A model generated the notes under the pieces. It did no database searches. It was not told the DNA's origin and worked only from the letters and a program-made list of their open reading frames with translations. Of a stretch of 64,000 nucleotides of DNA, positions 12,589 to 23,452 are shown piece after piece. The first letter of the stretch is position 1. The number at the start of each line of letters is the position of its first letter. The stretch is from Lottia gigantea (lineage: Eukaryota > Mollusca > Gastropoda > Lottiidae): positions 2,053,755 to 2,117,754 of the forward strand of contig NW_008708400.1 in NCBI RefSeq assembly GCF_000327385.1, written 5' to 3'. Both the position numbers and the translations under genes were made by a program.

Positions 12589-13645
12589 CAAATTTGAACT
12601 TTACTGAGATCTCATTAATTGTACTTTCATACTAAGTTTCATCAAGATCCGATAAAAACTGTAGCCCCCATCGTGTTTACAAGTCAAATTTGGTGCATTT
12701 TACTAAGTCAAGGGCAATAACTCAAGAACCTTTCTTTCAAAATGAGCCAAATTCACACTTGACCGTGATCTTATCTATAAATATGCATACCAAGATTCAT
12801 TACTATCAGATAAAATATGTAGCCACAATTATGTTTGCACCAAATTAGACACATTTTTCTAATCAAGGGAAATGACTCAAGAACGATTCATCAAACATAG
12901 GCTTGCGGCAAGTCTCGCAAGCGAATACGCCCACCAGCAGCTTGATCAACCGCTTTTTATGCGATATCTCTCAAGAAATTCATTGGACCCTCACCAAATT
13001 CAATAGTGCACATCTTCATAATGATATTGACACACATACAACAGATCAGAAGATTCCATGGATAATTGTAGGCTGTAAGGTGAGCACGAGGTAAATGTGA
13101 ACGGACGGACCGACCGACTGAAGGACCGACAGGGGCAACTACAATATACGCCCATACTTACGTCGTGTGGGCGTTTAAAAATGAGCGCAAGTAGAACTTG
13201 ACAAAGATCTTTTCAATATATACATGCATACCAAATAAAAACTCTAGTCCGTATAATGTTTACAAGCCAAATAGGGGGTGTCGAAAAACTCAAAAAAAAC
13301 GTTCATTCAAAATGAGCCATATTCGAACTTGATCAAGATTTTATCAATATATACATGAATACAAAGCTTCATCAAGGTCAGATATAAACTGTAGTCTCTA
13401 TCGTGGTTACAAGCAAAGCAAATTTGATGCGTTTTTTACCAAGTCAAGGGCAATAACTCAAAAACCGTTCATCGAAAAATCGTCTATTTCGAACTTGACT
13501 GCCAACTTATAAATTCCAATGCTCACATCAAGTTTCATCAAAATCCATTGAGAATTATAGTTGCAATTGTGCCCACAAACAATTTTTTGACCAATTTTAC
13601 TAAGTGAAGGGCAATAATCAAAGAACTGTTCATCGAAAATTCGGG
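12589..13645 (+). repeat. Degenerate tandem array, ~155-bp unit, about five copies
   Basis: Successive units share 'aatgagccaaattcgaacttgatcaagatctt', 'taccaagtttcatcaagatcagataaaaactgtag' and 'actaagtcaagggcaataactcaagaac'. Units begin near 12589, 12749, 13193, 13322 and 13489. The array is interrupted by an insertion at 12901-13184. Short frames over it are repeat translations, not genes. Confidence 0.65.
12901..13184 (+). mobile_element. Insertion with GC-rich ends and terminal hairpin
   Basis: The segment splits the ~155-bp array between its second and third clear units. It starts near gcgaatacgcccacc, contains a run of GGAC/CGAC repeats (13102-13128), and ends in a hairpin with arms ACGCCCATAC and GTGTGGGCGT (about 13149-13174, one mismatch). 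It looks like a non-autonomous element; family not assigned. Confidence 0.45.
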
Positions 13646-13748
13646 AGCAAGTTGTAAGTGATGCGGAGGAAAATCGAAATGAACGTGCAACGCGTACCAG
13701 AGTTCTGTATAAAAACAAACTACTAATAATCCAGTTGCTGTGAAGACA

Positions 13749-14058
13749 CGTCTTACCTCCCAAAAACATGAACAGGCCATCGGAGGATTAAATGCCGGAC
13801 AACGTGCTCAAGTCATTGCCACTGCATTGAACTGTTTGTAATTGTAGATGCTGAAACCAGTAATGTCATGGCCCTCACTCAGCCCGGACTTAAACCAGAT
13901 CCAACCGCTTCCAAGACATGCAGCAAAACTCAGTGCAGCTTTCCTAAGAGTCTGAGCGCAGATTCCAATGACGTCTGTAAATCGTTTGTGCCACTCTATG
14001 TACAGAAGATACCGGGCCGTTATCAACACACAAGGTGAACACCAGAAACTGACTTTCA
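13749..14058 (+). pseudogene. Tc1/mariner transposase, internally deleted copy
   Basis: Two pieces of a Tc1-like transposase lie close together. At 13749-13838 the frame reads LTSQKHEQAIGGLNAGQ..., like the N-terminal helix-turn-helix. From 13863 another segment reads MSWPSLSPDLNQIQPL and on to SMYRRYRAVINTQGEH, matching the 'WPARSPDLNPIEHLWD' block with the second catalytic Asp and the C-terminus ending 'RRCQAVIDARGGHT'. The central catalytic region is missing and the pieces are separated by stops, so the copy is dead. This is a plain DNA transposon remnant. Confidence 0.65.
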
Positions 14059-14122
14059 GCCTCCATCTGTAAAGATCACGTGACCAGATCCTTGATATGT
14101 CATAGAAATACTCGAAAGACAC

Positions 14123-17100
14123 TTAAACAATCCTTTGAGCCAAATGTTGTTGTTTTCTGACAATTATCTATTGTGTCATTTGAAATTTGAATAAACAATT
14201 CACTATGTCCTGTGCTTTGCGACGTTTCTTTATCTGTTCAGTATATTATTTATATTTAGATATTACCCGTATATGAGACCAATATAATGATATCATGGCC
14301 TCTATATAAGACAATATTCTTTTATTTGAACTTCTATTGAACTTCTATTAGTTCAACTACAGTAGGGACACAGGCTAAAAATAGGTCAGTTGTCTGACGC
14401 CGGAAACTCTGAGTAACAACATGTTTTTTTTAGGTTCTGTTTTTAATATTTTTATCTCACTCTACACTAATAATTGATGTATTGAGATCTCATTCAAAGG
14501 CCAAAAAGTTAAAGGTTCTGGTCGCTTCCCTACTTCAATTCGAATAAATTCCTTGACTTAATAAACATATCGGAGTACTTATAATTTGAACGCACCGTTT
14601 TGATGCGATATTATCAAAAAACAGTTCTTAACTTCCGGTTGACGTACATATTCAACATCAGGAATCAATATTTCAACATGAAAAGAACATTCTATCATCT
14701 GCTAAGATAAAGTGTTTATGAATAAGCAATAAAAATCGTTTGTTTACAAAATCACTCTTCCAAACAATTCGTCAAGTTATTAATATATTGTGTTATTTTT
14801 ATACGTTAATTGTCATTCGTGTACTTATCCTTAAAACCTTGGTCATCGGTTTTATATCATTGGTACATTGTTACAGTCTGCAACCGTATGGCCCGATACT
14901 TTTTTGTCGCAGATGTGCGTAGAACAAATGGGACAGGGTGATCGAATCTACTGTATACACGTGACGTCACCAACGAACATAAACGTCTCTTAAAATGACT
15001 TCTCTCAACTTACAAACATAGATATTTATGGATAAACTTGGATTTGAAGGTTCAAATTTCGATTGTATAAACTGTTAGTATTATTACTGATTCGATTAGC
15101 AGGCCAAACGTTTTTGAGACCAATGATTTACTCTCCGAAAGGTCGCACCTTTCCCTTTAAATAGATTTATTTATATCTTTAAAAACTAAAAAAAATGTCC
15201 ATGTGTTCCCATACTCAGACTCACGTAGAGTCAGATCAGAATTAGGTCCAATAGACAAGGACATGATCCTGTCTAACATTCAGCCAATGTGGACATTTTC
15301 CCAACTTGCAATTAAATACATTACTTATTTGTCTAGTGGTATGTACAAAGAGGAAATTTGAAACGCAATAAATGATAATTGTTTGAATATGCACAAGCAC
15401 AAATGCAGGATATTGTTTCAATGAGTGTTCGCATAGACCAAGAAATTATGTTAAATTAAAGAAGCTAATATATCGAACGTTTTCAGTTTCTATTTGTGTA
15501 TTGAAGTGTATCAAAAAGCTTTACCATGTAACGTAAAGAATCACAGGCTTTCATATTCAATAACATTCCAATAGGTTCGTATATTGATTGAAATGTATTT
15601 ATCTTAATCTTCTAACAAGTCCCTAACCCGGGCTACCTAACCTCAGCCTGGAATCTCATTTCATACATGATTTACATAGGAATCACCGGTTTCTCATTCT
15701 ATTCAATAACTAGAGCCAACTCTACCTTTGTTTTGGTTAGGATTATATCTGCGTTTGTATACATCGAGAGCAAATCACTTGGGATAAAAGGGTGTGAAGC
15801 GGCAAAATTCGGACGCTAGATTTCTTGACTTGGCGAGAGTATTCGAGATCCCGCGAGAATGGGTATTGGTAGAAATTACGGTTCCGCAGCAATAAATAAG
15901 CTTACTGCATATTGGTCAATAAATATCGGTAACTAGGAGTAGTTTGACTTATAGTGAAATCACGCTTGGTATCATGAAATTGTTTGCTGAACTTTTTCAA
16001 ACGGAACGTTGACTTACTTACTGTCATTCTTACTGGCTAATTAAGGTCACGTGTTACCATTTGGTTCCGAACTCTTGCGTGTGAACGACAAATTTGTTTC
16101 TGGAACTTGGAATTTTGATTGTAAAGTTTGGTAACAACACTTTTGACACCTTTTGACCTTTTAAAAGTTTATTCGAGGATGGAACAATTAAAAGTGAAAC
16201 AATCATTTGGATGATCAAAATATTGTAGTATTTTATAAATATTGGAAGAAACTGTTATTTGTAATCGTTTTTGCTGGATACTATAACACGTAAAGGTAAG
16301 TTGTCAAATGATTCTTTGTGTTCTTTTCAATCACAATTTTATGTAACAAAATACTACCAGAAAAGTACCCTTTTTTAAAACAAGGTTTTACTGCAACGTC
16401 TATTTTGCAACAAAGAGAATCTATATAAATATCTACCCCAGTGGATCCTTCAGGATCTTATGCAAAGACGATGTTACGTTCTTTTCGTAGCGTTTTGTGA
16501 TTTTTTTTTACCCTTTCTCAAATCTTTACTGAATTCAAGCAATACTTTATTCTGAAGAGTAGAAACATAGTAATTTGTGAAAATTGTTTAGCTCTTGAAG
16601 GTGTCACAAAATAACAATGATCCAGTCGTTTTGAATCGGATTGTGATTTTTAGACCCCTTGCCTTAATCAAATTATCATATCACAAATTAACATAACATA
16701 ATTGTGTAAATAATGTTTTTATGTCTTAATTGAATATAATTTATGCCCATAGTGTTACATATAGCACTACTGTGTATATGCCGGGTTATTATGTAACGAA
16801 TTGTATTAATGTAATTCAAATCTAGGACATTATTATTTAACATCTGTATCTTTAACAACATTTCTTGATTCATCAACTAAGAAACCATGCAGATATCAAA
16901 TTTGTTATAGTCTGGTTCTTATTTTACATAATCTTTTAACTTTTTCTTCATATACGCTGAAGGTTTATGCATTAACAGAATATCCCAGGAACTTCGTCTT
17001 CAATTCGGCAGCATATCTGATTTTCAATTTTCTTGATATATTTTGAACTATCTGTATGACAGTATAAAAGCAAACTTGAAACTGAACATAAGGGTGATTT

Positions 17101-18097
17101 TTAGTGTGTGAAAAATCTATCTGACTTATTATTTTAAACATTAACAAGCAAATGAAGTCCATTAAACAATAATTGCCGACTTATTGACATAAATACAAAA
17201 ATAAGGAATGGTTTTACGATATGAACAGAAATTCATTGATATCTGTGCACCAAAGGAAGGAATGATTTTATAGCAATTCTTATTTTTGTTGTAAATCTGG
17301 TGCAAGAAAGTCAAAACATTTCGAAACATTGTGTTTTATGTTGCAAAACAAAATAAAAATGTTGATGTCAGATTCACAATTTATGCAGATTAAATTAATC
17401 TTAATTCCATGTCTATTTTACTTTTTAAATAAATTCGAAATTTAAACACATGAATCGTCTCTTACAGCAGTTAGATTTGGTGTTGATATTGATAATGTTC
17501 GAAGTTATGTCAACAAAATTCTAAACTATTTCTTAAATAAAATATTTTTTCATGGAATTATGATATAAAGATTCAAACTCCGTGGCATCAATCAACCCCG
17601 AGTTCCATTCCATATGGTGGACTTGGTGGTCGATCGTTATCATCTTTTGACATAGAAATGCCCAAATCTGGTCGTCAATTTGTGGTACCATTACATTGAT
17701 GGACATATATTTTGGAATACTGTCAAATGTGTCAATATGAAATTTTGAATATAATTTGTTCCAGTTTTATTACATAAGTTTATTTTTTTGATACTTAGTA
17801 ATACGAGACAAATTCCGTTTGATTTCATATCTAAAATAAACTTCACATCTATTGAGCTATATTTGTAAATCTGATTGCTTTTTAATTGACAATTATTGAT
17901 TAATACAGATTAGCAGTAAACATATGGAACTATTCTATTTATTGTGCTTTAGTTCCCTGGAGGTTTGCAACTCATTCGTTTACCATTCATGTAGAAAACG
18001 AGATTAAATGATCGTACAGAGTCCCTTATGTGTATAGCCCTTTGTTAAATCATAACGGCTGATTATGTATATAGAGAGGATTCCACTTAAGTTCAAA
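14123..18097. other. Non-coding stretch; possible distal promoter/5' exon of the dopamine transporter
   Basis: No coding exon seen. At 16291-16301 a perfect AAAG|GTAAGTTG donor lies downstream of an E-box (CACGTG, about 16049). Because the first coding exon of the transporter begins with an acceptor, a non-coding first exon must lie upstream, and this is one candidate only. Confidence 0.25.
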
Positions 18098-20270
18098 AGA
18101 TTCCATATCTGAATACTGATAACTGGACATCAAGTCAATATAGCTTAGAATTCAATATCTTAATGCTGTTAACTGGACATCAAGTCAATATAGCTTAGAA
18201 TTCCATATCTTAATGCTGTTAACTTGACATCAAGTCAATATAGCTTAGAATTCCATATCTTAATGCTGCTAACTTGACATCAAGTCAATATAGCTTAGAA
18301 TTCCATATCTTAATGCTGTTTACTTGACATCAAGTCAATATAGCTTAGAATTCCATATCTTAATGCTGCTAACTTGACATCAAGTCAATATAGCTTAGAA
18401 TTCCATATCTTAATGCTGTTTACTTGAAATCAAGTCAATATAGCTTAGAATTCCATATCTTAATGCTGTTAACTGGACATCAAGTCAATATAGCTTAGAA
18501 TTCCATATCTTAATGCTGTTAACTGGACATCAAGTCAATATAGCTCAGAATTCAATATCTTAATGCTGTTAACTTGACATCAAGTCAATATAGCTTAGAA
18601 TTCCATATCTTAATGCTGATAACTGGACATCAAGTCAATATAGCTTAGAATTCCATATCTTAATGCTGTTAACTTGACATCAAGTCAATATAGCTTAGAA
18701 TTCCATATCTTAATGCTGATAACTGGACATCAAGTCAATATAGCTTAGAATTCCATATCTTAATGCTGATAACTGGACATCAAGTCAATATAGCTTAGAA
18801 TTCCATATCTTAATGCTGTTAACTTGACATCAAGTCAATATAGCTTGGAGTTCCATATCTTAATGCTGATAACTGGACATCAAGTCAATATAGCTTAGAA
18901 TTCAATATCTTAATGCTGTTAACTTGACATCAAGTCAATATAGCTTAGAGTTCCATATCTTAATGCTGATAACTGGACATCAAGTCAATATAGCTTAGAA
19001 TTCAATCTTAATGCTGTTAACTTGACATCAAGTCAATATAGCTTAGAATTCCATATCTTAATGCTGATAACTGGACATCAAGTCAATATAGCTTAGAATT
19101 CCATATCTTAATGCTGTTAACTGGACATCAAGTCAATATAGCTTAGAATTACATAATTATCTTAATGCTGATAACTGGACATCAAGTCAATATAGCTTAG
19201 AATTCCATATCTTAATGCTGATAACTGGAAATCAAGTCAATATAGCTTAGAATTCCATATCTTAATGCTGTTAACTGGACATCAAGTCAATATAGCTTAG
19301 AATTCCATATCTTAATGCTGCTAACTTGACATCAAGTCAATATAGCTTAGAATTCCATATCTTAATGCTGTTAACTGGACATCAAGTCAATATAGCTTAG
19401 AATTCCATATCTTAATTCTGATAAGTGGACATCAAGGCATATCTTATGCTGTTAACTGTACGACAAAGCATTGAGGCTTAGAAATCCATATCGTAATGCT
19501 TATAACTGGAAAGAAAGGCATTAACTCATCTAGGATTCTATTTCACAATGCTGATAACTGGATAGAAAGGCGGTATCGCTGAGGATTTCATATCTTAATG
19601 ATGATAACTGGACAAAAAGGCATTATCGCTGAGGATTTCATATCTTAATGATGATAACTGGACAAAAAGGCATTATCGCTGAGGATTTCATATCTTAATG
19701 ATGATAACTGGACAAAAAGGCAATATCGCTTAGGATTCCATATCTTAATGCTGATAAATGGAATTTATGGCATTAACGCTTACGATTCCATATCTTAAAG
19801 TTAACTGGAAAGAAAGGCATTAACTCATCTAGGATTCTATTTCACAATGCTGATAACTGGATAGAAAGGTGGTATCGCTGAGGATTTCATATCTTAATGA
19901 TGATAACTGGACAAAAAGGCATTATCGCTTAGGATTTCATATCTTAATGCTGATAAATGGAATTTATGGCATTAACGCTTACGATTCCACATCTTAAAGT
20001 TGATAACTGGAAAGAACGACATTCCATAATTATATATCCAATGCTGATAACTGGCAAAGGCGGTATTAACGCTTACGATTCCATATCCACATGTTTGGGA
20101 ATGATGGCTTTAACGTAAAGGATTTTGTTTTAGTGCAGATGACTGGATGTTAAGGTATAAACGATTAGGATTCCATATCTAAATCTCGACAACTCAAAAG
20201 TAAGGCATTTACTGTTAGGATTCCATATCTTAAAGCTGATAACTAGACATCAAGACATTATCGCTTAGAA
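18098..20270 (+). repeat. Satellite array, 50-bp unit
   Basis: About 27 well-preserved 50-bp units (18098-19437) share the core gacatcaagtcaatatagct followed by tagaattccatatcttaatg. They are followed by more diverged units up to about 20270. Most units contain an EcoRI site (GAATTC), and TTGACATCAAGTCAA is a small inverted repeat. Variant positions after 'gctg' (TT, AT, CT) and 'aact' (T or G) define subtypes. The right-hand part is older, with ~50-bp units such as gaggatttcatatcttaatg plus a ~300-bp secondary duplication. Confidence 0.92.
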
Positions 20271-23204
20271 AATGACACTTATCAGATAAATATATTTTGA
20301 ATAGTTAAAAAATTCAAGAAAATATTCATTACATACATTGGTGTGCATTTTACAACACATATACTTTCACTTATGTAATAACAAGCTAATTACGCTCTTT
20401 TCTATCTTCTACAAGATCCATGAAAAACCTTGTACGTATGACACATAGAAGTATGAAATAATTCAATTAAAACAGGTTAGGTTATGATATTCATTACAAG
20501 TGCTTAGTATGTCACTATCAATAGTTATTAATAGCATAGTACATTAAATATTTAGTTATAAAATCTACCATGTAAAATTACTTTTCCATAAAAAAAACTA
20601 GTTATTAATAATCACTTGAAATAAAATACCATTAAAGATTTATAATTAATAAATTAATATAAAAATCATTATGTAGTTTTTGCCACAGTGCTTTGAAATA
20701 CATCTGTGGTCATGGAGGTCACTTTGACACTAGTCCCTTATGTTTCTCAGCTCCTATGTTATTCGGTGAATATCATGGTCGAACCAGCTTCAAATTGAAA
20801 GGAGGACTCACTGGCATCACTGATTAGCTATTGCTGATGATGAAAGACGTACTTTAAAAGGTTGTAGGTCTACTTCTGGACGAGTTATACTCTATCCTTC
20901 CAATCTTGCGTAAACTATTCATATTCAACAAGGAGTGCAGCCACATAGTTTCGTGTTTTTGTCAAACGCAATTTATGTCATTACATAGCACGCAGGTTTA
21001 TAGTTGTCTTTATTTTTAATTTGATGACATTCAAGATCACTCAAGGCATATCGATGAACTCCAACCGAAAAGAAGGCTGTAAAGATCATAATTGATACAA
21101 TCTAAGTCGTGCTAAATATGGAGGGAAAGCGAGAAACTTAACCTTATACAGAATGTCATAGATGACACTGCGATAGTACCTTATATAAAATCGTTTTAAT
21201 CTTGCATTATCAATAATTAATCCAAGTCTAAAACAATACACCATTCATTCATCAAATTAGAAAATTTCTCACTTTTATGACAGAATCAAGCTGTATTAAT
21301 AATTGTTACAATGAAATAAGAAAACTATAAATTGCCTATTTTTACAACTTTCATGATGAGGTCGTGGATAAAACTACCTCCCGTGTTAAAGAGTTCACAT
21401 ATTTTTTATCCGAGTAAAAACCGGATTCCGAGAGCAATGCCAAGACAAATTGATCATTTCATATCGAATTGACCGTTTCTAAGAATATTTTATTCTGGTC
21501 AAGAGCAAGATTTCTTTGATTGTACAACTTAAACAGAATTGTCTGCGTATCATATTACTTTATATCAGCATCACTTGATAGAACTTGATTATTGAGCTTT
21601 GCCATTTGCTCACATTTATCTTTATGAACATTTAAGCACATCTGCGCACATCAAACACTTTTACTCATTATCCTTATACTGACAGTGACTGTAGGACTTC
21701 CTCATTACGTGACTCATTAAAACATTTTCAAAGCATGATTGCACAATATCATAGCAGGCTATTTTCGGCTTAGTGCTGACATTTGTTTATGAAAACTTGT
21801 GTGATGACACTATTAAATCTGAAAGGGCTATTTTAGTCAACTCATAATGATCACGATAATGATCAGTTTTAAAAACTTCCTAAGATAAATTTATTGTCAT
21901 ATTTTCTGCTAGTGATTTCACGAGTGCTGCCAGACAAAAAGGAATCAAGTTTTGTATCACCCATGATAGTTAAATTGTTACAAATGTAGCCTTAAGTTAG
22001 TTCGTGTGGATTTTTATTAGCTTTGTCGGGGTCTTTGAACGATCGTTGACTCTACCGAAACTAAGATATTTAAAAATTGTACAAGATTCTGAGCATTGTC
22101 AATGGCATTCTTAAATTTTTATCTCATCATTAATTGTTATATACCATTCAACAAAAATAATGATTTGCCAGTAAATTACGTAAACAAAACCTCACAATCA
22201 TACTGAACATTTAGCGTTCCCTGCTTGGCAGATCAGCTTACACATAATATGGCAGGGAATGTTAGTTAAATCTTCAATAAAGTGTGCCAAATGTTTTTTA
22301 AACCTACTTTCAAACAGTGCCAAGTCTATCATACGCAAGAAAACGAAAAATACTAAAAAAGGAAAACAAACAAAGTTATAAAAAGTCTATTAATCGCAAT
22401 CAATAGTATCTCTAAATCTATAGTACTACATTTTATATCATAACTTCGCCATTGTCATTTTTAACTTACAATATTTCATGTTACAACCCTGTGGTTATAT
22501 TTCCAATATTGGCCCTTCATTAACCATGAGTTGACTCTCCTGTAACCATGGAACTGACATGGTTTCTATAGTTCGTAGTTAATTGTCAAGTTATTAGAAG
22601 TTTATTTAAGGATTGTCACCCTAAACTGTCATTATACAGTTAAACAAGCTACTGGAGGTCTACATCAATAATTCTCATTGACTGGAGTCGAGTCCTATAT
22701 TAAAAACACAATCCAGACAAGACTGACTTATCCCACATCAGATAACTCAATATCAAAGTGTGTTTGTACCATAGAAGTATTTGGCTAAATTTTCGCTCGC
22801 CTTGCAAAGTGAAAACACCTAAATCAATACATCAATAATATTTCATATGCTGCGCTTGGAAAGCTGGATTTAATCCTCTGACGCCTTCAACCGCCGTAAT
22901 ACGTTAGCAGACAGTTGAATTCTGGAAAAAGTTTCACTTTATATCTACTTCTCTGACCTGAACTCTTTCGAACATTTTATTTCAACTTCTTACAACCCAA
23001 ACCCGTTCATCTTTACCCTTCCGATCCCACGCCATTACATTCCGCCACAATTCATTTGTAGTTACATCTTCTATTTTCTTCCTGCATGATCCACCTTTCA
23101 AATAATCTCCTATTATCTAATATCGACCATGATGCTTTTGTTGTCTTATTCTCTCATACTCATGGGTTATTCATCCTCTCTTTCATCATCAGTATCCTCT
23201 TCAT

Positions 23205-23235
<31 letters not shown>

Positions 23236-23444
23236 AACACCAACACAAGCAGAAAACAAACACATCGCTCAACACCTAACTATTCTCGCTTTTGTCACAA
23301 TAAAAACGCAAAATCATGTTTAAGAGCTAGCCAATTCAATAACCTTTTGTGTATCATAAAGGGTTATTATCTAAAGGGACGAGGATATGTCTAAACAATT
23401 TTATACTATGTTATCTATTCATACTGTTTGTTGTTTATTTATAG
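20271..23444. other. Non-coding region upstream of the dopamine transporter coding start
   Basis: No exon seen. The region probably contains intron and/or promoter sequence. The only clear structure is the trinucleotide microsatellite at 23201-23236. Confidence 0.4.
23201..23236 (+). repeat. Compound trinucleotide microsatellite (TCA)8(GCA)4
   Basis: Eight TCA units run directly into four GCA units, then decay into ACA/CCA triplets. It lies about 210 bases upstream of the first coding exon of the dopamine transporter. The open frames over it are low-complexity and not taken as genes. Confidence 0.85.
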
Positions 23445-23452
23445 ATTGCATT

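Noticed and set aside
13458-14122. Three minus-strand frames of 80-104 codons
   Set aside because: They run antisense to the ~155-bp repeat array and the Tc1 remnant.
18098-20270. CRISPR-like regular spacing in the 50-bp array
   Set aside because: Units are contiguous without variable spacers and the genome is eukaryotic; it is a satellite.
23086-23394. Two overlapping Ser/Ile-rich plus-strand frames
   Set aside because: They translate the TCA/GCA microsatellite; no splice or family support.
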